64,000 bases of DNA from Thecamonas trahens ATCC 50062. Its lineage: Eukaryota > Apusozoa > Apusomonadida > Apusomonadidae. Within the stretch, counting starts at the first letter, position 1; every line of letters starts with the position of its first letter. The notes under the pieces are model-generated. The model made no database searches and was not told the DNA's origin. It saw only the letters and a list, made by a program, of their open reading frames with translations. The translations under genes and the position numbers were made by a program. This document shows positions 52,613 to 61,947 of the stretch, piece by piece. The stretch is taken from NCBI RefSeq assembly GCF_000142905.1, contig NW_013657654.1, positions 360,962 through 424,961 on the forward strand, written 5' to 3'.

Positions 52613-55163
52613 TCACCGCGCCACGACAGCCACCTCATACCCGCACTCCGCCAACGCCGAACCCCATGCTCCCTGGTACCACACGAGAAAACCTATCGTC
52701 GCCGCCTCCACGGCAGCGTATACCACCTGCTGCGTTGCAAAGAGCTCCAGGCGGAGGCGGCGTGTGTGCAGGGCCCACATCAGCGTCGTGAGCGAAGCCA
52801 CGCCTGTGAGCCCCGCCGTCGGGAGCCATCGCTGGAGTGTGAGACCTGCTGGCGGCGCCAATGCCTGCCGTGCGAGCAGCAGCGTGCTTGCCGAGAGGCC
52901 ACATATTGTGAGCCCGGTGAGCGCAACATGTGCCGCCTCACCTGTTACTTCTGACACCAGGCCCGAGCCAATCATCGCTAGTCCACTGAGCCAGCCCGTG
53001 GCTCGAATCGCGCCATTGTTGAGCGCAGCGGCGAGGATCTCGCCAGTTGTCGCGGTAACTAAGCCGCTGATGGCGGCGCCGACCGGATACCAGCCCGCAC
53101 CGTACGGCATGACTGCAGCATCGGAGACCAGTGGCAGCCGCGCTACACAGCCAGCGCCCGAGCCCAGGCATGCCACTGCTGTCGTGCCGACGGTACCGAC
53201 CGCCACAGCAGCCATCATCACGACCCGAAGCGTGCCGATGCCGACGGCGGCAACAAGCTGTCCACTCGGCGAAAGTGGCGTTGCTGGAGCGCGGGCTTGT
53301 TGGTTATTGCCTCGTGCGGCAGCCTGTGCCACAATCTGGCACAGCGCGCTCCACCGGCACACACATGCCACAGAGCATGGAAGATGCGAAACTCCGGATC
53401 GTCCCTGGTAAGGCCAAGGACAAACCAAAAGAGAGCAAGTACGGTGAGCAGAGCCGTGACAGCACGGGTAGGTGAGCGCCAGGCAATGTCTCTCGGCGCT
53501 GCTGCACCGCCATTTGGGGCAAGGGCGGCAAGTAGCGCACCAGCAATCGGGAGCACGAGCGCGCGCGGCTCCCATGGAGCATACACCTGAATGGCAAGCG
53601 CAACTAGGCCGAGTCCGAGCCGAAGCAGCGGCGGCGGGCCGCGGATAGCCCAAGCTCCAGTCCGCAGAAACAGCGCCTGGACCATCAGCACCGCAGCGAG
53701 ATTGTCGAGCCGGTGCCAAGATCCAGCCGGGATGCCGGCGACTGATGGTGCCAGAGTCACGTCGGACCAGTGGTAGCCGGAAGAAGCAACAACAACCGCC
53801 ACGCCGATGAGAGCCTCGGTCTTCCAGCCACGGGCCAGAGCAGCGGCCACTGCTGGTACAAACGCGGCGTTGGTGGCAAAGGTAAGCATCCAGTTAGCGA
53901 GCGCTAGTCTTCTTCCTCCGGCGACCACGGCAGCTGCACTCGTGGCGCCGACGCCGAGTGCTGTCGCTCGCATCTCCGCGTCGACCCAATCGGTATCGTG
54001 GGCTGCGTGAGCTGCAAACCAAATGCGCGCCGGTAGCACGCCGCGGCGGGCCTGCCAGGTGTCGGGCTCGCGAGAGTCGCGGGCGAGTACGAGTGCGCGA
54101 GCCTGAGCAGACGCCAGCGCCTCTGTGAAGCACTCGACAGCGAGCAGCTCGTCTGGCGCAATCGCAACCGCAGCCCAGGCATATTCATCGCGCGGGAGTG
54201 TCATCGTCTCGGGATAGAGTGGTTGCGGTCGGAGGAGGGCAAGGCGGCTGCAGCGAATGCCGACACTGAGCACGATGCGACCGTTGTCGTCGATGCCGAC
54301 GCGGGTGATTGCGTCGCCTGCGGCCTCGGCAAATACTGTGTGGATGTGGTGGGGAGGCAGCGTGCGGTCGTCATCTAGCGAGTAAATAGCAACGCCCGGT
54401 CGATGACGAAGTACCGCCGCGCCGGCAAAGCTGCTGGTTCGAAGGCGGCTCCGCATGGAAACGGCGACGAGGGTAGCACGTCGGTCGAGAGCGACAGCGT
54501 CGCCATAACTCACCAGGTCGGCAATATCATCAGCTGGGGGCGAGAGAGTCCACAACGGCATTGCTTCGGTGGCGGCCTCGCATACGCTCCACGCCACCGC
54601 CGAGCCGATGTCGGAGGTAGACCCCGAGTGGATGACGGCGACGAGGAGACCGTCAGCCAGGGCCATGCTGCGCCCGACCTCGCGCCGATTGCCGCCTACA
54701 TGAGATAATGGGAGCGAGATGACGGGGCCAGGCGTGATGATGATAGGCGACCGTGGATGAAGCTGAGATCTGCGACGAGCGATCGTAAAGACCGCCAGGC
54801 GGAGGCGGACGTGATCAGCGATGACAAGGAAGTTGTCGGCAGCGGCAAGGGAGATGTACGGATCGTAGGCAAGCGAACGCTCGCGGTAGGCATCCGCCAG
54901 AAGCAGTGCAATGTCGACGGTTTGAATGAGGGCGTAACCGTCACATTGTGGCGCAAAGGCGAGTTGAGTCGCCGAGTCGCGGTAGACAAGGGTGAGGCAG
55001 GGCGTGTCGAGTCGTGGGTGAGCGAGAGTGAGAGTATGGAGGCCGGAGAAGAAAGAAAAGGTGGATGGCGGGAGGATGGCAAGAGTGGTGGGGGAAGGAG
55101 AAGCAAGCGGCAGTGATAGTGTGGCGAGGAGGAGGAGAGCGAGGGATAGTGTGGGCGGGGCAT
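52613..55163 (-). CDS. Beta-propeller / CREST / Frag1-DRAM membrane protein (two frame breaks)
   Basis: About 850 residues if two single bases are supplied. The ATG at 55161-55163 starts a signal peptide (TLSLALLLLATLSLPLAS) once one C is added in the CCCC/CCC runs (55153-55160). A luminal region of about 400 residues with regular beta repeats looks like a propeller. Then comes a seven-helix CREST-superfamily domain with the metal residues: His in SSGYH (TM2), Asp in WHRLDN (TM3) and HALWH (TM7). At the TTT at 53272-53274 a second base joins it to SPSGQLVAAVGIGTLRVV and a Frag1/DRAM/Sfk1-like domain (LPLVSDAAVMPYG, VSEVTGEAAHVALTG, AAVEAATIGFLVWYQ). If the break is real, the two are separate frames whose stop and start overlap as TGATG (53216-53220). 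A lipid-remodelling role is inferred. Confidence 0.65.
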
Positions 55164-55276
55164 GTGTGTGGCGAGTGACGTGGTCGGCGCCAACCGAGAG
55201 GCGGTCCTCCTGGGGTGAGATGTCGCCTACTTGGCGTGGGAAGCACAACGGAGGAGGGAAGAGGACAGCTTGGTGT

Positions 55277-56839
55277 TCACTGGGAATAGTCCATGGTAGA
55301 CTCACCACGGGAGAGCGAGAGGTTTGTCTTGCGGAGGCGAGAGATTTCCTTCTTGAGGCGGATGTTGTCCATCTTGAGCTGCTGCTCGCGCTCCTTAATG
55401 GCGCACTCGCGCTCGTCGCCGAGGTCGCGCAGACCATCGAGCTCTGCCTGGAGCTCTGCGCGTTGGCGTTTGAACGACTTTGCCTCCTGGGCAAAGGTCT
55501 TGGAGAGGATGTCGTTCTTGCGCTCCCAGCACTCGATGACGTCGTCCTTCTCGTCGAGGAGGTTGTCCTTCTCGGCGAGCTTGACCTTCATGATGTGTAC
55601 GTCGCGGGCAAGGGCGTCGTACAGCTCTGCGGCAATGAGCTCCTGGCCGTCCTCGTCGACAAAGACGCCGCCGCCGGGGCGGCGTGGTGTCGCCATCATA
55701 CCAGCGTGGCGCGGCGAGATGTGGGCGGTATCTGAGAGCGAGCGAGAGAGTGTGTCGAGGCGGCCGGAGAGTTGGTTGATGCGCTGGTGCTGCGACTGGA
55801 TGATCTTCTCCTTACCGGCAACAGTCTCCATGACGCGCTCGAGCTCGGCCTTGAGGCCGCGGCGCTCCTCGTACCACTCGCGGAACTTGACGCCGCCCTG
55901 CGACGATGCCATCTCCTCTGCGACGGCGTCGAGTTCGTCGTCGCGCTTGCGGAGCATGTTGTCCATGCGCTCGAGGTCCTCCTGCAGAGTGTGGATGGCA
56001 CGCTCCTTGTTGCGGATGCCAGTTTCGAGCTGGCGGACATATTCTTCCGACTGGGCACGAGCCTCGAGCTCGAGCTGCAGCTTCTCGATGGCGGTGGTCT
56101 TGACACGGCAAAGGTTGTTGAGGAGCTTGTTCTCCTCGTTGAGCTCGTCAATCTTGTGCGAGAGCTCGCGGACCTTGCCGTCGAGCTGGGCCACGTCCTC
56201 GTACGACTGAGCCTGGGCACGGAGGTCGTCCTGAAGCTTGTCGATGAACGCGTCCTTCCGCTTGAGCTGCAGGTCCATGGTCTTGCGGTCCTTCCACAGC
56301 TCTTTGATCTCAGCATCCTTGGCCTTGATCTCGTTCTCCAGCCGGTCCAGCAGTTGGAAGTACGACTGATCCGGAACGTCCTTGAACGCCGCCGCCGCCG
56401 AGCCCGCTGCGCTGCCTGCGCTCCCGCGCGCCTCCTTCATCTTGGTGTTCATCTCCTCGAGCATCCGCACATCCTTGGACAGCTCCTCGTTGCGCTCGTG
56501 CGCGCGAAGGAGCTCGGTGTTCGCTTGCTCCAGCGCCGAGCTCTTGGTCACCAGCAGCTGCGACAGCGTCTCATTCTTGTCGTGCAGCTGGTCGACCTGC
56601 TCCAGCGTCTCACGCAGCTGGCCCTGCAGCCGGACCATGGCCTCGGACGGGTCCGCCACGGCCGAGTCGAGCGCCGCCAGCCGCTTCCGCCGCCGAGCAG
56701 GGACGGCGTTCTCCAGCTGGTGGACCTCATGGTAGAGCGCTTCTAGCTGGGCACACTTTTGCAGATACAGCTCGGTCTGCGCATCCTCGTCTTGCACCTC
56801 GGCAGCCATGACAGACGCCACTGCCTCCCGCCGCGCCAT
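55277..56839 (-). CDS. Long coiled-coil protein
   Basis: 520 residues from the ATG at 56837-56839 (MARREAVASVMAAEVQ). Almost the whole protein is heptad-repeat coiled coil, rich in Glu, Lys, Leu, Gln and Asp, with one break around residues 135-155 (SAGSAAGSAAAAFKDVPDQSYFQLLDRLE) and another, Gly/Pro-rich, at about residues 365-395 (ISPRHAGMMATPRRPGGG). The last coil ends LKMDNIRLKKEISRLRKTNLSLSRGE. No motor, membrane or enzyme motif is present. It could be a centriolar, flagellar or cytoskeletal linker, but no specific family is recognised. It lies 113 bases upstream of the CREST/Frag1 gene on the same strand. Confidence 0.8.
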   Translation of the reverse strand: MARREAVASVMAAEVQDEDAQTELYLQKCAQLEALYHEVHQLENAVPARRRKRLAALDSAVADPSEAMVRLQGQLRETLEQVDQLHDKNETLSQLLVTKSSALEQANTELLRAHERNEELSKDVRMLEEMNTKMKEARGSAGSAAGSAAAAFKDVPDQSYFQLLDRLENEIKAKDAEIKELWKDRKTMDLQLKRKDAFIDKLQDDLRAQAQSYEDVAQLDGKVRELSHKIDELNEENKLLNNLCRVKTTAIEKLQLELEARAQSEEYVRQLETGIRNKERAIHTLQEDLERMDNMLRKRDDELDAVAEEMASSQGGVKFREWYEERRGLKAELERVMETVAGKEKIIQSQHQRINQLSGRLDTLSRSLSDTAHISPRHAGMMATPRRPGGGVFVDEDGQELIAAELYDALARDVHIMKVKLAEKDNLLDEKDDVIECWERKNDILSKTFAQEAKSFKRQRAELQAELDGLRDLGDERECAIKEREQQLKMDNIRLKKEISRLRKTNLSLSRGESTMDYSQ

Positions 56840-57296
56840 CCGTCATCAGTGTGAGTCTCTCCCCGGCGACAGCGTCGCTCGCACCTCCAAAGATGGCGGC
56901 TCGGCTCCTCCGCGCGGCACCGCTGGCCACCAAAAATGTAGGCCACCAGACGCAACGCGTACACAGCCGTGGGTGCGCAGAAGGCGGCCACAGGCAGTAG
57001 AGACAGGGCTTAGGGCATGGCGCTGAGGGAGGGTGTGGGTATGAAGCATGTGTGTAAGGGAGTGGCAATGGGCAAGCCTGCTGTACGTACTCGTGTCCAA
57101 GGAGTGGTGGAGTGTGTGCGACGGGCGTTGGCCAACGGGGCTGGTGACGGTTGCTGGGCATTTGGGGCTGGCTAGTCTGCCGGCCCGAGGGGTGGTCGCT
57201 CGGCAACGGGCGGGTGGCCTGGCAACTGATGGTGGTGAGGGAGGTGTAGCGGTGGAGCGCCACTGCTCTAGGCGCCATTAGACCGGTTACACGGCT
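56840..57296. other. Divergent intergenic region
   Basis: About 450 bases between the coiled-coil gene and the SET-domain gene; promoters of both should lie here. No repeat or gene is evident. Confidence 0.4.
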
Positions 57297-58745
57297 ATGA
57301 TGGGCTTTCGGTTGACGGTGGTGGTGGCAGTGGTGGCACTGGCACTGGCTGGCTGCTTGGCGGAGGAGTCGCTGCTGGACACAGCGACGTCGCCCGAGGC
57401 AGCCGATGAGCTGCAGGAGTGGCTGGTGGCGGACGGCGGGCTACCGCTGAAGCTGCGGACGAGGTTGCAACCGATAGAGGGCATGGGCATTGGTGTGGTT
57501 GCGAGCGAGGCGATCGGCAAGGGCGAAGCGTACTTTGCGCTTCCACACAGGCTCGCCATCTCGCGGGCTGTCATCGACCGGTCGCCGGTAGGGACGATCG
57601 TGGCGAGGCTAGGGCAGCGACTGGAGGCGGCCAGTAGCGCGAGGGACTTGCCGCGCGGATTCACAGGCTCGGGCAGCGCTGGTTCGATCGGCAACGACGT
57701 CGCGTTTGTGGTCTGGCTGGCGGCAGCAAGGTTTGGTCCGGTCTCGCTCGGCTTTGACGAGGGCGCGGCGGTTTACGTCGAGGCACTGCCAGAAGTGTTT
57801 GGCACGCCGCTATACTTTGACGCTGGCGAACTGGCGGCGTTGGAGGGGTGCGTGCTGGCGGGACAGGCTGCCGATGATGCGGTACGGGTGCGCGAAATGG
57901 CGAGCTGGCTACGCAGTGCGGTGATCGAGCTCGCGCTCCCGCTCCCAGTCACAGTTTTTGCCAACGATGCGGTCAAGTGGGCTTGGTCAGTCGTGGCGTC
58001 GCGGCGAATCAACGTCGGCAACGCACCCAGCAAGGCCGGTGGTAGCGCGCACCTGCTCCCATACATCGACATGATCAACGCCAAGGAGTCATCGGACCGG
58101 ACGTTCACCTCGTACTCGGCCAAACTTGACGCGGTGGTCATGTACGCCGACGAGGATTACGCTGCCGGCGACCAAGTGTTTGAGACTTACGGCAACAAGA
58201 CCAACTCGGGCTATCTCCGGTACAACGGCTTCATGTATGTCGGCAACCCGAACGACTGCGGAATGCTCGACGTTGACGTGCGGCGGTATGGCGAGAGGCT
58301 GATGGCGAGCGAGATGGATCCGTTCCGGCAGGCGCTTGGGTTCGGCTCACGGAGCGCCACGGTGTGGTCCAAATGCGTGAGGTCAAAGCTGGCCGGCAAC
58401 GACGGCATTGTCGGGCTCAGCATGCTGCTCAGTGTTCTCTCGGAAGAACTTGCGGCGGCGGTTGCGAGCCGGCTCTCGCCGTCGAGCCGGCTCGCGAGCC
58501 AGCTGACAACTGCCGAGCAGGCTGCAGGGTACCGGATGCTTGCGCAGGTGCTTGCTGACAAGCTGGCGCGGTATCCGACGCGGGCCAAGGATGACAAAGC
58601 AGCGCTCAAAGCTAGCGGGCTGGGCGAGAACATGCGCGCTGCGATCGAGTTCCGACTGGCGGAGAAGCGGACGTTTTTGAAGCTGCGGCGTGCGGCGAAG
58701 GCACAGGCACAGAGGCTCGAGGCTGCGATGCGTGATGAACTGTAG
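57297..58745 (+). CDS. SET-domain protein of the Rubisco-LSMT/SETD3 type with a signal peptide
   Basis: 482 residues from the ATG at 57297. The SET domain follows the LSMT/SETD3/SETD4/SETD6 pattern: GIGVVASEAIGKGEAYFALP near the N-terminus, a split insert, then SAHLLPYIDMINAKES (where SETD3 has a DMCNH-type segment) and GDQVFETYGNKTNSGYLRYNGF, the YGxxxNxxxLxxxGF core. A helical Rubisco-LSMT-type substrate-binding domain follows (about residues 335-480). These enzymes methylate Lys or His on non-histone proteins. The odd feature is an N-terminal hydrophobic signal (MMGFRLTVVVAVVALALAGCLA), which would send it into the secretory pathway, where such enzymes are not usual; the His of the NH pair reads Ala (INAKES), so activity is uncertain. 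Confidence 0.85.
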   Translation: MMGFRLTVVVAVVALALAGCLAEESLLDTATSPEAADELQEWLVADGGLPLKLRTRLQPIEGMGIGVVASEAIGKGEAYFALPHRLAISRAVIDRSPVGTIVARLGQRLEAASSARDLPRGFTGSGSAGSIGNDVAFVVWLAAARFGPVSLGFDEGAAVYVEALPEVFGTPLYFDAGELAALEGCVLAGQAADDAVRVREMASWLRSAVIELALPLPVTVFANDAVKWAWSVVASRRINVGNAPSKAGGSAHLLPYIDMINAKESSDRTFTSYSAKLDAVVMYADEDYAAGDQVFETYGNKTNSGYLRYNGFMYVGNPNDCGMLDVDVRRYGERLMASEMDPFRQALGFGSRSATVWSKCVRSKLAGNDGIVGLSMLLSVLSEELAAAVASRLSPSSRLASQLTTAEQAAGYRMLAQVLADKLARYPTRAKDDKAALKASGLGENMRAAIEFRLAEKRTFLKLRRAAKAQAQRLEAAMRDEL

Positions 58746-59319
58746 CGTGTGGTAGAGTGATTGCTCTAGTGTTGACTTGTGTGGCGTGAGATGGACCGAG
58801 CGGCCGTGGCTGGAGAGCCAAGTGAGCTCGCCGACATCCACCAGCCCGTCGAGGCACCGATACTCAGAGACCGACCCTCAGCGCCGAGTGCGTCACGCTC
58901 GACCATTACCCGCGACCGCCGGGTCTCGAGCCACCTTGTCCAGCCCGCGATGCTCCGTAGCCCCAACGTGAGTCGGACATGCCGCGCTCGTGCGGCAATT
59001 GTTGCCCGACCAGGCGGTGGCACGCGTGCTGACAGGACTAGGAGGAGGGAGAAAGAAAAAAAAAACGCGCCATTGTTCGCGCACTTTCGCGTAGAATCTT
59101 TCGTCTGCATCAGTTTTTCGCATCGAATCATTGGAGTCCCTAACAGCAAAGTGTGCAAGGAGGGGGAGGAGGAGGAGGACGGCGGTACGGAGGCGGGGCA
59201 AGCGAAGAGGGTAGGAGCGAGACACCCCTGTCTTGAACACGGCCGACTGTCAAGCGCTTCCCTTTGTACGTGGGAGTGGGCGGCAGCAGGTACAACAACA
59301 CCGCACGTGGTTAAGGAGT
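58746..59319. other. Intergenic region upstream of CDC25
   Basis: About 570 bases. It contains an A-run at 59055-59066 and a GGAGGA run at 59160-59180, and no credible gene. The CDC25 promoter should lie here. Confidence 0.4.
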
Positions 59320-61947
59320 ATGTCGCAGGCTTTGTACCCGAGCAGGGAGGAGGAGCGTGGCGGAGGCGGCGGTAGCCGCAGCGAGACGGTGGTGACGACG
59401 CGACCTCGGTCGGGGGCGGTGCTGCAGCGGAACGGGCGGGCGGTGGTGGACTCTGCTGGCCGCAAGGCAGTCCGTGAGCTGCGGCACAAACCATACTCGC
59501 TGGCGACGGGGACAGGGCGTGCGCTTGCCGACGTGGAGCCCAATGTGCTTGCCGGCCCGGGTGGCACACGTGTGGCGCGGCGGTCTTCGGAGGCTGGGAG
59601 GGTTAATTCGCTGCCGCCCGGCCCGCTACCGTCGGCAGGGCTCTCTATCAAGGAACGGCGGGTGAGGACAGGTGTGTCGTCGTTGTCAACGTCGTACACA
59701 GCGTCGTCGGTCTCGTCGTTGGTGACGTCGGCCGGCTCGGCGCCGCGGATGCAGATTTTTGACGAGGGGGCTCAGGAGCCGTCGCCGACGCGTATGCGTC
59801 CGGTGGCCGGGACGATCCGCGCTGCGGACGGGACAGTCTCGCTGGTACACCGGACAACGGGCGAGCGTGTGGCGACGTCAGCGTCGCCGCGGCGGTCGCT
59901 CTCGTCACGAAGGGCGGCGGAAGTGCGGCGGGAGTCGCGGGCGTCGTCGACGCGTTCGCGCGGCTCCAGCTCGCGGGCGTCGCGGCTGGCGCGGTCGGGC
60001 TCGTCGTCGTCGTCGATAGGCACGTCGCCGCTGATGCCGTCGCCCAACGATGAGCTGCAGCGGCTGCGGGCACAGGTCCAGCACGAAGCTGGTGAGTTGG
60101 ATCCCGAGGTGCAGGGCGTGCTGGCGTTGGCGCGGACGAGGGCGCTGTCGCACGTTATCGCACGGCCGCGGCCACGGCTCCGGCGGTCGCACTCGATGGC
60201 AGCACCGTTTAACGTGCACGCCAACGGTGTGCGTGACTCGCCGTCGAAACTCATGCGCAGCCTCTCGCTCTACTCGCCGCACTCGCAGCATAAGCGGCGC
60301 GATCTCCCGACGCCAGACCTCGATGTTGGAGCGATGGAGCTCTCTGTCGATGTTGGCAACTCACAGGGCGGGGCCGGAGGAGGCCGGACGGTCACGCCTT
60401 GGCGGGCCGAATACCTCGATGGCCCGCTCCCGACGACGCGCAACATGGTCCGCGAGTGCTCGGGCGTGTCTGCGGACCTTGTGGCGCAGCTACTTGTGGA
60501 GACGCAGCAGGCGCCAGCGAGCCGCGAGCTTAACTTTCTCATCATCGACTGCCGGTATCCGTACGAGTACCAACACGGACACATTGCGAGTGCGGTCAAC
60601 TTGTGGACGCGGTCGTCGCTCATCGATGCACTGATCCAGTCGCCGTTGCCGGCCAACTTTCGGCTCATTTTCCACTGCGAGTTCTCGACACAGCGCGGGC
60701 CAGACCTGTGCTCGATGCTGAGGCTGGCGGACCGGCACGTAGGGATGGAGAAGTATGGAGTGGCGTTTGATGAGAGCCATCTTCACTATCCCAACTGCTA
60801 CGTGCTCCGCGGCGGATACAAAGAGTTCTTTGGTGCGTACCCGGAGCTCTGCACACCGAGCGCGTACATGACGATGGACGATGAGCGGTACAAGTATCAG
60901 CTCGCGGCGTGCCGGCGCCACCGGTCCTCGTCAATTCGCGAGCGGTCGCGGTCGTGCTCGGACCTGGCAGCAGTACTCGCCGGCGAGCCGACACTGTTCG
61001 CGCCGGCGGCGAGCCAGCCGCCGCCTCTCTCCAGGAACAAGCTCGCGACGCCGGGGCGATGGAACCACGCCCCGCGGTGGGAGCGGGAGAACGCCATGCC
61101 CGAGTTTGCGTCAATTCTGGCGCAAGCTCTCCCGGACGTGACTGAGGAGAACGCAAGCGTGCACCCGCTCATTCGGCGGGCGCGTATGGAGCTTGCACAT
61201 GCGCTGGCTACCACGCCTCTGGCGTCGCGTGCCGCGTCTGCAGCGCTGTTTGCGCCGGAGCGTGCACTGGCGTCGCGGGCATCCAACGCAGCGTCGATCT
61301 CGGACTCGGACGACGACTGCTCGACGGTCTGGGTGGACTCTCAGCAACGGGCCGGCTGTGGGCTGAGCGGGTATGTGTCGTTTGACGACGACGACGAAGA
61401 CGACGACGACGTGTGCCCCGAGAACAGTGTGGAAACAGCAGATCACCTCGTGTTACCGCCTGGGACCGGATCGCCGCGTGCCGTGCCTCGACCGATTTCA
61501 TCGCGGCGTGCCCTGGTGCGGCACCTCTCGCTATCTGCCATCACTGAGGATGACAGGGATTTTGAGAGCCCAAGCGGGTTGTGCGCATCGCCGGCATCAG
61601 GCGTGTTCAGTTCAGGGTCCCAGACGACGATCTCGCTCAGGGGAGCAGCAGAGCGTCCGTACAAGTTGGGCAGGCGGTCGCGACAGTTGTTGCAAGCAAG
61701 TGTGGCTGGATGCGAGTCGGACATCGACTCGGATGATGAGGACTCGTCGTCGTCGTCGTCGTCAGGCCCGATCATTTTCGCAGGGACAGCGGTGTCGACC
61801 TCGAACGGGATTGTGACGTCGGCCTCGCTTTCAACACTACTGGGTGAGTCGAGCGCACCGTCATCGCCGATGGTCATGGCGCCTGAGCCCCGGCTAGCGT
61901 CGTCGGATGAGGCACCGCTGTTTGTTATGGACGAGAGTGACGAATAA
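59320..61947 (+). CDS. CDC25: CDC25-type dual-specificity phosphatase
   Basis: 875 residues from the ATG at 59320 (upstream TTG rejected). It activates cyclin-dependent kinases by removing inhibitory phosphates at mitotic entry. The first 360 residues are a Ser/Arg/Thr-rich regulatory region with many SP sites, and the catalytic rhodanese-fold domain is at about residues 370-530: FLIIDCRYPYEYQHGHIASAVNL, then the HCx5R loop HCEFSTQR with catalytic Cys453 and Arg459, followed by GPDLCSMLRLADRH and YPNCYVLRGGYKEFF. The match to CDC25, including the EFSxQRGP loop, is clear. The C-terminal 340 residues are again disordered, with acidic/serine runs such as DSDDEDSSSSSSSG. It is the last gene before the telomere, about 1.9 kb from the repeats. 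No frame break is seen. Confidence 0.93.
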   Translation: MSQALYPSREEERGGGGGSRSETVVTTRPRSGAVLQRNGRAVVDSAGRKAVRELRHKPYSLATGTGRALADVEPNVLAGPGGTRVARRSSEAGRVNSLPPGPLPSAGLSIKERRVRTGVSSLSTSYTASSVSSLVTSAGSAPRMQIFDEGAQEPSPTRMRPVAGTIRAADGTVSLVHRTTGERVATSASPRRSLSSRRAAEVRRESRASSTRSRGSSSRASRLARSGSSSSSIGTSPLMPSPNDELQRLRAQVQHEAGELDPEVQGVLALARTRALSHVIARPRPRLRRSHSMAAPFNVHANGVRDSPSKLMRSLSLYSPHSQHKRRDLPTPDLDVGAMELSVDVGNSQGGAGGGRTVTPWRAEYLDGPLPTTRNMVRECSGVSADLVAQLLVETQQAPASRELNFLIIDCRYPYEYQHGHIASAVNLWTRSSLIDALIQSPLPANFRLIFHCEFSTQRGPDLCSMLRLADRHVGMEKYGVAFDESHLHYPNCYVLRGGYKEFFGAYPELCTPSAYMTMDDERYKYQLAACRRHRSSSIRERSRSCSDLAAVLAGEPTLFAPAASQPPPLSRNKLATPGRWNHAPRWERENAMPEFASILAQALPDVTEENASVHPLIRRARMELAHALATTPLASRAASAALFAPERALASRASNAASISDSDDDCSTVWVDSQQRAGCGLSGYVSFDDDDEDDDDVCPENSVETADHLVLPPGTGSPRAVPRPISSRRALVRHLSLSAITEDDRDFESPSGLCASPASGVFSSGSQTTISLRGAAERPYKLGRRSRQLLQASVAGCESDIDSDDEDSSSSSSSGPIIFAGTAVSTSNGIVTSASLSTLLGESSAPSSPMVMAPEPRLASSDEAPLFVMDESDE

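Noticed and set aside
4835-55163. Programmed minus-one frameshifting as the main explanation of the frame breaks
   Set aside because: No shared slippery heptamer or downstream structure is apparent, and most sites are short homopolymers, as expected from sequencing under-calls. Left open as an alternative only.
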